64,000 nucleotides of DNA from an uncultured Flavonifractor sp. (lineage in GTDB: Bacteria > Bacillota > Clostridia > Oscillospirales > Oscillospiraceae), in assembly GCA_944385585.1 (NCBI GenBank), contig CALWXU010000001.1, positions 54,240 through 118,239 of the forward strand, in the 5' to 3' direction. The notes beneath the pieces are model-generated. The model searched no databases. It saw only the letters and a list, made by a program, of their open reading frames with translations, and was not told the origin of the DNA. Positions 9,118-18,473 of this stretch are shown piece after piece. Both the position numbers and the translations under genes were made by a program. How positions within the stretch are numbered: the stretch's first letter is position 1; every line of letters begins with the position of its first letter.

Positions 9118-9707
9118 CGTATAAATACCTGATTTTGGACAGCAGGGGGGAGCCGGTGGCCCGCGGAAGCTCCCAGGACGGGCCGGAGCGGCCGGTGTGG
9201 CAGCTGGAGATCGACGGCGGCGACATCAAGCGTGTGCTCTCCCACGAATATGTGAGCCTGGTGAGCACCTCGGAAAAGATCCCCGCCATGGAGGGGCGGA
9301 TCATGGACCGGCGGGGCAATATCGTATCCGTGCAGTCGGTGCGGGAGCTGGGGGAGGAGGTGCGCCGCAATCTCCGGATGCCGGTGCGGTTTGAGAGCTT
9401 CCTCTATTCCACATCGGACGCGTGGAAGGGGCGGGTGCCCATTTTGAGCAACGACCTGAGCTGCGGCGGTGTGGCGTTTTTCTGCGCCAGACACCTGGAA
9501 AAGGGGGAGACCGCCCAGATGGTGATCCCCGTCACCAGCCAGCCCCTGCTGGTGGACATCAAGGTTTTGCGGGAGCGGCCCTCGCCGGAGCCCATCCCCC
9601 TCTATGCGGCGGAATTTGTCGATATGATCCATGACCAGGAAACCATGATCCGCGAGGCGGTGTTCAGCATCCAGCTGCGGCAGGCCTTTGAGACACAGAA
9701 CAGATAG
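9114..9707 (+). CDS. PilZ-domain protein, probable cyclic-di-GMP receptor
   Basis: 197 residues. The first about 85 resemble an N-terminal barrel of the YcgR type. The PilZ domain follows with both c-di-GMP signatures: the arginine cluster in EEVRRNLRMPVRFE and the NDLSCGGVAFF motif about 35 residues later. Such proteins slow the motor, adjust secretion or adjust the cell surface when c-di-GMP rises. It overlaps the ylqH-like gene by four bases and lies 11 bases before the first S-layer gene, so it is probably co-transcribed with at least the former. Its target is unknown. Confidence 0.85.
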   Translation: MTYKYLILDSRGEPVARGSSQDGPERPVWQLEIDGGDIKRVLSHEYVSLVSTSEKIPAMEGRIMDRRGNIVSVQSVRELGEEVRRNLRMPVRFESFLYSTSDAWKGRVPILSNDLSCGGVAFFCARHLEKGETAQMVIPVTSQPLLVDIKVLRERPSPEPIPLYAAEFVDMIHDQETMIREAVFSIQLRQAFETQNR

Positions 9708-9718
9708 GAGTGGAGACC

Positions 9719-12700
9719 ATGAGCAAAGTTCAAAGACCTTTGGGAAAGCGGCTGACGGCTTGGCTGCTGGTGTGCGCGCTGCTGCTGGGCCTGGCGCCGG
9801 CGGTGGAGCTGGGCGGCGCCGCGTCCGCGGCCTATGCCGATTCCTATATGCAGCAGATGGTGGACTGGGGCTTTATGCGGGGGGACATCGAGGGCAACCT
9901 GCGCCCCGACGACCCCATCACCCGGGCGGAATTTGTAACCATCGTCAACCGCTCCTTCGGATATGAGGCCATGGAGGGGCACCCGTTCGACGATGTGGAT
10001 GTGCGGGACTGGTATAACGACGACGTGGACATCTCCTACACGGAGGGGTACATCTCCGGCACGTCGGAGCACACCTTCTCCCCCGGGGACAGCATCACCC
10101 GGGAGGAGGCCGCGGTCATCCTGGCGCGGAACCTGATGCTCCAGCCCGCGGTGGGCGAGGACACCAGCTTCTCCGACAGCCGGGAGCTGGACGAGTGGAG
10201 CCGGGGCTACGTGGCCACGGCGGCCCGGTATCAGCTGCTCAACGGCTATGAAGACGGCAGCTTCCGGCCCAAGAACCCCATCACCCGGGGGGAGGCGGCC
10301 ATCCTGATGACCCGTGCCATCGGCACGCCGGTGCAGGAGGCCGGCGTGCACGAGCTGGGCTCCACCTGGGGCAACGTGACCATCACGGAGTCGGGGGTCA
10401 CCCTGCGCAACACCGTGGTGGGCGGCAACCTGTACATCACCGCCGGCGTGGAGCTGGGCAGCGTGACCCTGGAGAACGTGCGGGTGCTGGGCGAGATCAT
10501 CGTCAGCGGCGGCGGCCTCAGCGAGGGCGGCGACGACAGCATTGTGTTCCGCAACGTGGACGCGCCCAAGCTGATTGTGGACAACCTCCGGAACCAGCAG
10601 GTCTCCCTGCGGGTGGAGGGCAACGGCATCATTGACAACACCAGCGTGCGCACCGACGCCTTTGTGACGGACAACACCCAGGCCGGGTACGGCCTGAGCC
10701 GCATCGAGCTGGACGGGGAGGCGGACGAGCTGTCCCTGCACCTGTCCGGCAACGGGAAGGAGGTCGTGAACAAGACCCCCGGCTCCGCGCTGAGTGTGGA
10801 CAGCGGCCGGGTGGAGAGCATCACGGTGGACGAGGCCGCCACCGACAGCACCCTGCACATCGCCGCCGGCGCGGAGGTGGAGAGCGTCTATCTGGACGTG
10901 GGCACCGAGGTGACCGGCGAGGGCGACATCGGCCACCTGACGGTGAACGCGCCAGGAAGCTCCGTCTCCATGCTGCCCGACCAGATCACCATCCGGCCGG
11001 GCATCGAGGCCGACATCGACGGGGAGACCATGGATTCCGCGGCGGCGGCCGAGTCCTCCGCCGACCCCCGGCTGCTGTCCGGCTATCCCTCGGTGACCGA
11101 CCTGGCCCCCACCACCGCCACCGCCCAGTTCAGCGCCAACAAGCGGGGCACGGTCCACTGGGCGGTCACGTCGGTGACCGACGGCTCGGCCACGGTGGAC
11201 GAGCTGCTCAACCCGCCGGCCTATACCAACAAGATCGTGCAGAACGGCACCCTGAGCCTGGGCGGCTCGGGTGAGGTGGGCACGGCCGCCCTGCGGAACC
11301 TGACCTCCGACGGGTCGTACTACCTGGCGGCGGTGTTTGTGGACGCCCGGGAGGAGCAGAGCCCCCTGAAGGTCGTCTCCTTCACCACCCCCGACAACTC
11401 GGTGCCCGCCTTTGCCGACGGCTACCCCTACCTGTCGCAGGTCACCAACATCTCCGCCCAGGTGACGGGCATGGCCACCAAGACCTGCCGCCTGTACTGG
11501 GCCGTGCTGCCCGCGGGCGCGGCCGCCCCCACCGCCGAGGACTTCAAGGCCAACGCGGTCAGCGGCAACCTGGGCTTCGGCACCCTGGACGTGACCAAGA
11601 ACGTGGAGTTCACCTTCGACGCCAACAACGTGCCTCTGGAGGAACTGGAGGACTACGTGGTCTACCTGTGGCTCAACGATGTGGACGGCGGGCAGAGCTC
11701 CCGGGTGGAGAGCCTGGACTTCACCACCGTGGACCGTACGCCCCCCATCTTCAACACCGAGGCCACCGTCAACGACGTGCAGCGCAATTCCGTGGGCCTG
11801 TACGCCAACCTGAACGAGGACGGCACCCTGTACTGGGTGGTGGTGGCCCACGGCGAGGAGTACCCCAAGCCCCTGGCGGGCCAGAGCGGCGAGGTGGACC
11901 TGTCCAGCGACACCGCCAAGCTGCAGGTGGCCAACGGCATGAACGCCCTGCGGAGCGGCAGCGTCCGCATGACCGAGGGCCGGGACGTGTCCTTCACCGT
12001 CAGCGGCCTGGACCCGGAGACCGCCTATGACCTCTATTATGTGGCCCAGGACACCGCGGGCAACTACTCCGACCGGGTGCGCATGATCGAAATTCACAGC
12101 CTGGACCCCAACGCCCCCACCGTGACCCAGGAGTTTACCCGGTATCCCGGTACGGATGCCACACAGCCCTACCCGGATACCGATATCCGGCTGGTGTTCA
12201 GCGAGGCGGTGCAGGATTCTAATGCCAACAAAGCATTGGTGTCTTATTATACAGACGTGGTGAACGCGGGCGCCAACGATACGGCCGCTCGAGAGGCTAT
12301 GGCGACTGCCCTGCGCAACAGCATCAAGCTGTATCAGAACACTGGCAATGGGCGGCCGACAGAGGTGCCGGAGGCCCCGGCGGATGCGGCGGAGAAGGCC
12401 GCGGCGGATTGGGTGATTGATTACCGCTATGCCCAGATTACCCTGGAAGAGGGGAAAACGGTGGTCACGTTCCCCACCACGAATGACAGAACAAGCGCTT
12501 TGAACCTGGCCAGCGGTGCCACCTACTATTTCGAGATTCAGGCCGATACCATTGCGGATACCTCTGATGCGAAAAACATCATGGGCCGGACGCAGCTGGA
12601 GGAATTTACCACCGTATTTGCTATCGTCAACCTGAGCAACCCCAATATCACAGATTTGGGGCTTTATAAAGAGGGAGATGGTGCCACAGGAGATCCTCCT

Positions 12701-14674
12701 AGCGGTGGATTGACGGAAGAAGAAGCCAATGAGAAGAATCGTGTTGATGTCAGCTGGACGTTGACCCCTATGAGCACAGAGAGCACCGCCAGCAATGTGG
12801 ACTGGGATATGATCATTTGGTCGGACACCAGTGTAGCATTTGAGCTCTATTACCGAAATACTGAGACGGGGGATGGGGCGCAAGAAAGCTGGAGGCTCCT
12901 GGGAGAAGAGACACTTACCGTTCCAGATGGAACAGAACGGGTTGGTGTCAGCTTGACCCGACACTTCCTGGAAAACACAAGCGCGCCGGATTTTGCGCCG
13001 TTGAACTCGTTGAAGGAAGATGCAGAATACGAATATGCCATCCACTTTACACAGGTGGGGACCTTGACGGAACCGGAGACCTGGAGCCAGCGCATCAATA
13101 TCACGATTAACATTTTGGCAGGCTCCACAAACAATCTGCAGACATTGGCGAATAATATCACGGATTCTAATTTTGAACAGATGGTTCCGTCCGTTATCAG
13201 CAACATTGGACAGCCAGACCATTATACGTTGGTTAAACAGTTCAGCGACCAAACATCACCAAACTTTGCCAGCGGACATCCTAGCTTTGATGCCGGTTCA
13301 TCTGCAGTGAATATGTTCCTGATGCTGGATCGTCCGGGTACTATTTATTATGTAGTGGCCCCGATTCCAACAATTACCACAAGAGGAACGGATGAAGACG
13401 GAAATCCAGCTACATTTTCAGGCAGTGATTATGAAAAACTGGATGAAGAAGGGCAATATGACCAAGATGGTGTTACATTCCTATATCCTCAATCAATAAC
13501 AACACCGTCTCACTTGGACATCGTCAATGCAAGCAGCGCGTATGCGAGCAATAACAGAATCAAATACGGTTCCACACCTGCTGGCCCTGTTGAGATTGAG
13601 GTGCTGGTGGAAGGATTGGAGGCAAATCAAAAATATATCGTGTATTTTGTGCTCCAAGGATCTTCCAATCAGACGTATTCTCAGGTTTATGCCTACCGCT
13701 TCGAAACAGATGACCGGGATATTCCGTATATTACGCTGAACCTGGACAATCCAAGCGTCAACTTTACCACTACGACCGACGCGGATGTAACCTACGCGCT
13801 CTTTACGCCGATTCAGCTTACACAATCCGGAAGCATTTTTATGGATCAGTTTAATCAATATCTTGCGGATGGTGCTCCAGATAATATAGGTAATGACGTA
13901 ACAATCCTGGATGCTTTGCTGCAAACGCCGAACCTGAACACGGCCATGTCTCTTTTCGATATGTATGCCAATAGTACGATAAAAGAGCAAATTCGCTCCA
14001 TCATCACAGGTGAAGTGACAAGTAACGGAAACCCATTGGCAAGAGGGCCGTTAGATACCTTGGCTGGAATATCGGAATCTGTCGATTTCACAAGTGCGAT
14101 GACGGGAGAGGCAGTAAACGCCACCTACTTTTACTGCTTGGCTACCGCTCAACATGCGCTTGGGAGCGACTTCTCGTTTAAGGCGATTGACAATGTCCAT
14201 ATGCCAGATAATGAACCGCCGTATTTAATCGGAGTGAATACTCCGACGCCAACAATGAACACGGTGGGCGGACGGCAAGTTTTTAGTGGAACAGTGACAT
14301 TGACATTTAACGAGCCAATTTATTTTTCTGAGAGGCCGAATCCCACAAATCCGGACGATTTGAAAGCGATTATTGAACGGAGATATGGGGATGATAGTTC
14401 GGTTTCCATTTTGACAGTAGCGGGAAATCCAACCGGATTTTCTTCCGACAGAAATGGAACCTCAGCTACAAGAGTGTTTGAGATCACGTTTACGGATATC
14501 CCGCTTAATACCACGTTTAGTTTGCCAGCGGGAGAGGGGATCATTTGTGATTTGTCCATGAACGGCACAAATGGGCTCTTTGAAATCCAACTGCAAGAGA
14601 CGAGGACGGGTGTAAATCAGGCAAGCACATATTCGTTTGTAGTTACAGCAGGCGACTATCGTCCACAGAATTAA
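9719..14674 (+). CDS. Large secreted S-layer-homology protein
   Basis: 1651 residues from ATG 9719, preferred over GTG 9710 because AGGAG (9706-9710) sits eight bases before it. A basic-hydrophobic signal peptide (to about residue 35) precedes three SLH repeats at about 36-195, which anchor proteins to pyruvylated wall polymer. Then comes a beta-helix-like stretch of short repeats (LRNTVVGGNLYITAGVELGS) and fibronectin/Ig-like modules ending in YDLYYVAQDTAGNYSDRV near residue 785. From about 12.2 kb on, GC drops sharply (70% in 10441-10500, 38% in 13441-13500) while the frame stays open. The 3' half is thus probably of different origin or under diversifying exchange. No enzyme motif seen. Likely an S-layer subunit or adhesin. 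Confidence 0.85.
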   Translation: MSKVQRPLGKRLTAWLLVCALLLGLAPAVELGGAASAAYADSYMQQMVDWGFMRGDIEGNLRPDDPITRAEFVTIVNRSFGYEAMEGHPFDDVDVRDWYNDDVDISYTEGYISGTSEHTFSPGDSITREEAAVILARNLMLQPAVGEDTSFSDSRELDEWSRGYVATAARYQLLNGYEDGSFRPKNPITRGEAAILMTRAIGTPVQEAGVHELGSTWGNVTITESGVTLRNTVVGGNLYITAGVELGSVTLENVRVLGEIIVSGGGLSEGGDDSIVFRNVDAPKLIVDNLRNQQVSLRVEGNGIIDNTSVRTDAFVTDNTQAGYGLSRIELDGEADELSLHLSGNGKEVVNKTPGSALSVDSGRVESITVDEAATDSTLHIAAGAEVESVYLDVGTEVTGEGDIGHLTVNAPGSSVSMLPDQITIRPGIEADIDGETMDSAAAAESSADPRLLSGYPSVTDLAPTTATAQFSANKRGTVHWAVTSVTDGSATVDELLNPPAYTNKIVQNGTLSLGGSGEVGTAALRNLTSDGSYYLAAVFVDAREEQSPLKVVSFTTPDNSVPAFADGYPYLSQVTNISAQVTGMATKTCRLYWAVLPAGAAAPTAEDFKANAVSGNLGFGTLDVTKNVEFTFDANNVPLEELEDYVVYLWLNDVDGGQSSRVESLDFTTVDRTPPIFNTEATVNDVQRNSVGLYANLNEDGTLYWVVVAHGEEYPKPLAGQSGEVDLSSDTAKLQVANGMNALRSGSVRMTEGRDVSFTVSGLDPETAYDLYYVAQDTAGNYSDRVRMIEIHSLDPNAPTVTQEFTRYPGTDATQPYPDTDIRLVFSEAVQDSNANKALVSYYTDVVNAGANDTAAREAMATALRNSIKLYQNTGNGRPTEVPEAPADAAEKAAADWVIDYRYAQITLEEGKTVVTFPTTNDRTSALNLASGATYYFEIQADTIADTSDAKNIMGRTQLEEFTTVFAIVNLSNPNITDLGLYKEGDGATGDPPSGGLTEEEANEKNRVDVSWTLTPMSTESTASNVDWDMIIWSDTSVAFELYYRNTETGDGAQESWRLLGEETLTVPDGTERVGVSLTRHFLENTSAPDFAPLNSLKEDAEYEYAIHFTQVGTLTEPETWSQRINITINILAGSTNNLQTLANNITDSNFEQMVPSVISNIGQPDHYTLVKQFSDQTSPNFASGHPSFDAGSSAVNMFLMLDRPGTIYYVVAPIPTITTRGTDEDGNPATFSGSDYEKLDEEGQYDQDGVTFLYPQSITTPSHLDIVNASSAYASNNRIKYGSTPAGPVEIEVLVEGLEANQKYIVYFVLQGSSNQTYSQVYAYRFETDDRDIPYITLNLDNPSVNFTTTTDADVTYALFTPIQLTQSGSIFMDQFNQYLADGAPDNIGNDVTILDALLQTPNLNTAMSLFDMYANSTIKEQIRSIITGEVTSNGNPLARGPLDTLAGISESVDFTSAMTGEAVNATYFYCLATAQHALGSDFSFKAIDNVHMPDNEPPYLIGVNTPTPTMNTVGGRQVFSGTVTLTFNEPIYFSERPNPTNPDDLKAIIERRYGDDSSVSILTVAGNPTGFSSDRNGTSATRVFEITFTDIPLNTTFSLPAGEGIICDLSMNGTNGLFEIQLQETRTGVNQASTYSFVVTAGDYRPQN

Positions 14675-14680
14675 ATGCTT

Positions 14681-14714
14681 GATAAGGGGCGGGCATCCCT
14701 GCCCGCCTCTTATC
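14681..14714 (+). terminator. Hairpin between the two S-layer genes
   Basis: GATAAGGGGCGGGCA and TGCCCGCCTCTTATC form a stem interrupted by one bulge, immediately after the stop of the first S-layer gene. No T-run follows, so it may only slow or partly stop transcription before the next gene 22 bases on. Confidence 0.5.
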
Positions 14715-14736
14715 CTATCCCGAGGAGGGGAATCAA

Positions 14737-17700
14737 ATGAAGCGAAGGATTGGGGCCTTTGTGCTGGCCCTGGCGCTGCTGGCAACCCTGTTTCCCGCCG
14801 CTTTCGCGGCAGAAGGAGGGGGCGGGGAACAGACCCCGCCGACCGAAACTCCTAACTATACGATTTCAATCAGTACGGAAACCCTGGACATGGAAGCGGG
14901 TGACAGAGAGACACTAAGGGTCAATATAACAGAGGAGGGGCAGGATGAACCCCTTCCAGAAATCCCGGATGGTATGACAATTACTTGGGAAAGTGATGAT
15001 ACTACCAGAGTTACGGTATCTCCCGCCAACAACAGTATGAGCACCACTGTGGAGGCCCGTGCCAGCGCGGAGACCACCCAGAGAAATGTGACCATTACTG
15101 TCCGGGTGAAGCCTCAGAATGGGGAAGAATTGGTGGATTACTGTGAGGTGACCGTCCGTCCCGCCCAGCAGGCGGCGGTTTCAGTTCAGCCCGCCACCCT
15201 GGAGCTTGCCCCGGGTGGGACGAGCATTTTGACCGCCACCGTCACCCCATCTACTGCCGATCAGGCAGTCACCTGGACAAGCTCTGACAATTCGGTTGCC
15301 ACGGTGGCGGAGGATGGCACCGTCACCGCCGTGGCGGCGGGGGAGGCCACCATCACCGCCACATCCGTGGCCAACGGGCGGACGGCCACCTGCGCCGTCA
15401 CCGTCCAGGGCATTGTCCTGGACGATGAGACGGTTACCGTCCCCGAGCGGGGCAATGTACAGCTCGGCTATCAGATCTTTGGTGAGTCCATCGAGGACAA
15501 CTCCGTGGTCTGGACGGTGGATAGCGCGGGCGCCAGCTTTGTGCGGGTGAATCAGGGCTACGTCTACGGCATCGCCGTGGGCACGGCCACCGTCACCGCC
15601 ACGGTGAGCGGCACCAGCTACTCCGACACCGTGACCGTCACCGTGGAGCGCAGCACCGCCGACATCATCACCGCCTCTGTGGGCGCGTCGGAGCCGCTGT
15701 CCTTTTCCGGCATCCGGTCCCGGCTGCAGGCCCAGTGCACCAGCGTGCTGGGCGCGTCCCTGAGCTATGTCAGCGGCCTGTCTGTGCCCACCGACCAGGG
15801 CACCCTCTACTACGGCTACCGCTCCGAGGGGGACACCGGCCTGGGCATCGGCACCGGCGAGCGCTATTACGTCTCTCCCGGCCTGAGCCAGAACGGCCTG
15901 GACGACGTGTATTTTGTCCCCAAGCCCGATTTCAGCGGCACCGCCGAGATCACCTACATGGGCTACACCGCCTCCAACGCCTTTTTCCAGGGCACCATTG
16001 AGGTGACGGTGGCCGAGGCGGAGGACGTGTCCTACAACGCCGCCGGCAAGCCCGTCCAGTTCAACGTGGACGACTTCAACCGGGTGTGCCGCTCCCGCCT
16101 GGGGGGCAACCTGAGCGCCGTGTCCTTCTCCCAGCCCGACAGCGGCCGGGGGGCCCTCTACTACCAGTACATCTCCGAGGAGAGCCCCGGCACCCTGGTG
16201 GAGGAGGACACCCGCTACCGCAGCAACGGCACCCCCGCTCTGAGCAGCGTGTATTTTGTCCCCGCCGCCGGCTCCAGCGGCGAGGTGGTGATCCCCTATA
16301 CCGCCTACGACGTGAACGGCAACACCTACCGGGGCCGGGTGACCATCCGGATGTCCGCCTCCACCGGCTCCGGCGACATCAACTACACCGTGGCCCAGGG
16401 GGGCACCATCACCTTCGACGACGACGACTTCAACGACCTGTGCCGCTCCCTCACCGGCTACGCCCTGGACTATGTCCAGTTCACGCCCCCCGCCGCCTCG
16501 GAGGGGACGCTGACCTATGACGGCGGCAGCGCCGTCTCCGCCTCCGACAGCTACTACAACAATTCCTCGCCCTACCTCCGCCGGGTGCGCTTCGCGGCCG
16601 CCGGCAGCTTCGCCGGGGCAGTCTCCATCCCCTTCACCGGCTGGGACACCCGGGGCAACCGCTTCTCCGGCACTGTGGAGATCGCCGTGGGCAGCTCCGG
16701 CACCGGCGACATCCGCTACACCGTGTACGGCGGCGGCTACGTGACCCTGGACGACGCCGACTTCAACACCCTGTGCCGCGACCTCACCGACAGCAGCCTG
16801 AGCTGGATTCAGTTCAGCGACCTGCCCTCCGGCTCCCAGGGCGACCTGGTCTACAACTACGACAGCGGCGACGGCGACTTTGACAACCGGGTGACCGAGT
16901 CCCGGCGGTACTACCGCTCCTCCTCCCCCCGCATCGACCGGATCACCTTCCTCCCCGACGACGGCTTTACCGGCTCCGTCACCCTCCCCTTTGACGGGCG
17001 GAGCGCCTCCGGGGAGTCCTTCTCCGGCTCTGTGGTCATCGGTGTGGACGACGGCCCGGACGACATCGTCTACTCCGCCGGCTACGGGGAGAGCGTGTCC
17101 TTTGACGCGGCGGACTTTGACGACCTGTGCCGGGCCTACACCGGCGACGGCCTGCGCTCCGTCCGCTTCACCCTGCCCAGCTCCTCCGCCGGCGCCCTCT
17201 ATTACGACGGCAATACCCAGGTGTCCGCCTCCCGGGACTACGGCTACTCCAGCGCGCCCTACCTGGACCGGGTGGAGTTCCGGCCCGCCAGCGGCTTTGC
17301 CGGCACTGTGGAGATCGCCTTCACCGGCCGGAGCACCGGCGGCGAGACCTTCCGGGGCGCCGTCACCGTTACGATGGAGGAGCCCGCCGGGGCCACCCCC
17401 ATCGTCTACTCCACCACCCACGCCCCCGTCACCTTCAGCGCCCAGGACTTCGTCCGGGCCTGTGAGGCCCGCGGCCTGGGCAGCCTCCAGTCCGTCCGCT
17501 TCACCCCCCCCAGCGCCGGCGCCGGACGGCTCTATTTCCAGTATGACGGGCCCATGAGCAACAGCTCTGAGGTGCGCTCCGGGACCAGCTACTACCCCCT
17601 CCAGTCCCCCAACATCGGCGATGTGACCTTCGTGCCCAAGGCCGGCTATCAGGGGACGGTCACCATTGCCTACAGCGCCACCGACAGCCGGGGCAACGAG

Positions 17701-18288
17701 TACCAGGGCCAGGTACGGGTGACCGTCCAGCCCAACACCACCTCCAGCTACTTCAACGACCTGGGCAACTACAGCTGGGCCACGGCCTACATCGACCTGC
17801 TCTACGAGTACGGCGTGGTCACCGGCTCCGGAAACGGGGCCTTCACCCCCTACGACCCCATCAGCCGGGGGGACTTCATGCTGATGCTCTGCCGGGCGCT
17901 GAACCTGTCCGCCACCGGGGAGTCCTTCCCCGATGTGCCGGAGGACAGCTACTTCGCCGCGGCCATTGAGACCGCCCGGTCCATGGGCATCGCCAACGGG
18001 TACTCCGACGGCGGCTTCCACCCCTACGACCCCGTCACCCGGCAGGACGCCATGGTGTTCCTCCAGCGGGCCCTCCAGGCCGCCGGGTGGAGCCTGAGCG
18101 GCGGCTCCAGCAGCTCCCTCAGCGTGTTCCCCGACGGCGGCGACGTGATTGATTACGCCCAGAGCGCCATGGCCGTCATGGTGGAGTACGGCGTGATCAC
18201 CGGCACCTCCGCCGGCACCCTCAATCCCTATGGCCAGCTCTCCCGGGCGGAGATGGCGGTGGTGCTGGCCCGGGTGCTCACCCTCTGA
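14737..18288 (+). CDS. Secreted repeat protein with Ig-like domains, six novel repeats and C-terminal SLH anchor
   Basis: 1183 residues with a clear signal peptide (RRIGAFVLALALLATLFPAAFA). A first Ig-like region and a BIG_2 domain (VSVQPATLELAPGGTSILTA, to about residue 225) are followed by a second Ig-like module. Then come six tandem repeats of about 105-120 residues (roughly 305-1000) with the core pattern F-x-x-x-D-F-x-x-[LV]-C-[RE]-x-x-x-G-x-x-L-x-x-V-x-F and endings in VxFxPxxGFxGxVxIxFTGxxxxGxxFxGxVxxxV. Each repeat carries one conserved cysteine. Three SLH domains (about 1005-1183) anchor it to the wall. SD GAGGAGGGG precedes ATG 14737. It ends before a very strong terminator. I do not recognise the six-repeat family; a fibrous surface protein is likely. 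Confidence 0.88.
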   Translation: MKRRIGAFVLALALLATLFPAAFAAEGGGGEQTPPTETPNYTISISTETLDMEAGDRETLRVNITEEGQDEPLPEIPDGMTITWESDDTTRVTVSPANNSMSTTVEARASAETTQRNVTITVRVKPQNGEELVDYCEVTVRPAQQAAVSVQPATLELAPGGTSILTATVTPSTADQAVTWTSSDNSVATVAEDGTVTAVAAGEATITATSVANGRTATCAVTVQGIVLDDETVTVPERGNVQLGYQIFGESIEDNSVVWTVDSAGASFVRVNQGYVYGIAVGTATVTATVSGTSYSDTVTVTVERSTADIITASVGASEPLSFSGIRSRLQAQCTSVLGASLSYVSGLSVPTDQGTLYYGYRSEGDTGLGIGTGERYYVSPGLSQNGLDDVYFVPKPDFSGTAEITYMGYTASNAFFQGTIEVTVAEAEDVSYNAAGKPVQFNVDDFNRVCRSRLGGNLSAVSFSQPDSGRGALYYQYISEESPGTLVEEDTRYRSNGTPALSSVYFVPAAGSSGEVVIPYTAYDVNGNTYRGRVTIRMSASTGSGDINYTVAQGGTITFDDDDFNDLCRSLTGYALDYVQFTPPAASEGTLTYDGGSAVSASDSYYNNSSPYLRRVRFAAAGSFAGAVSIPFTGWDTRGNRFSGTVEIAVGSSGTGDIRYTVYGGGYVTLDDADFNTLCRDLTDSSLSWIQFSDLPSGSQGDLVYNYDSGDGDFDNRVTESRRYYRSSSPRIDRITFLPDDGFTGSVTLPFDGRSASGESFSGSVVIGVDDGPDDIVYSAGYGESVSFDAADFDDLCRAYTGDGLRSVRFTLPSSSAGALYYDGNTQVSASRDYGYSSAPYLDRVEFRPASGFAGTVEIAFTGRSTGGETFRGAVTVTMEEPAGATPIVYSTTHAPVTFSAQDFVRACEARGLGSLQSVRFTPPSAGAGRLYFQYDGPMSNSSEVRSGTSYYPLQSPNIGDVTFVPKAGYQGTVTIAYSATDSRGNEYQGQVRVTVQPNTTSSYFNDLGNYSWATAYIDLLYEYGVVTGSGNGAFTPYDPISRGDFMLMLCRALNLSATGESFPDVPEDSYFAAAIETARSMGIANGYSDGGFHPYDPVTRQDAMVFLQRALQAAGWSLSGGSSSSLSVFPDGGDVIDYAQSAMAVMVEYGVITGTSAGTLNPYGQLSRAEMAVVLARVLTL

Positions 18289-18344
18289 TGGATTGATACA
18301 AGGCGAGATGCGGGGGACGGCGCGCGTGGCCGGTCCCCGCGGAC

Positions 18345-18389
18345 AAACACCCCCGGAGGGGCGGCAGAGCCGCCCCTCCGGGGGTGTTT
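18345..18389 (+). terminator. Strong rho-independent terminator after the S-layer genes
   Basis: Perfect 21-bp arms (18345-18365 and 18369-18389) around a three-base loop, beginning with AAACACCCCCGG and ending in GGGTGTTTT. It isolates the recombinase and flagellar region from the S-layer transcription unit. A GTG inside it (18384) is in frame with the recombinase but is not a credible start. Confidence 0.95.
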
Positions 18390-18422
18390 TGTGTGAAAAC
18401 CTTCTGCCCGGTTGTGTGGGCG

Positions 18423-18428
18423 TATAAA
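18423..18428 (+). promoter_or_regulatory. Possible -10 element for the recombinase gene
   Basis: TATAAA followed by AT lies between the S-layer terminator and the recombinase start. The sequence 17 bases upstream (CCTTCT) is a poor -35, so the promoter would be weak or activator-dependent. Low recombinase expression would suit a slow DNA switch, but this is inference. Confidence 0.3.
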
Positions 18429-18473
18429 ATCAAGGATGAGGCCCGCAAAATACAGCAACAGGAGGTATGGGTT

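Noticed and set aside
18384-18473. Upstream GTG start adding 30 residues to the recombinase
   Set aside because: It lies within the terminator of the S-layer gene and has no ribosome site. ATG 18474 has AGGAGG at good distance and starts at the conserved domain.
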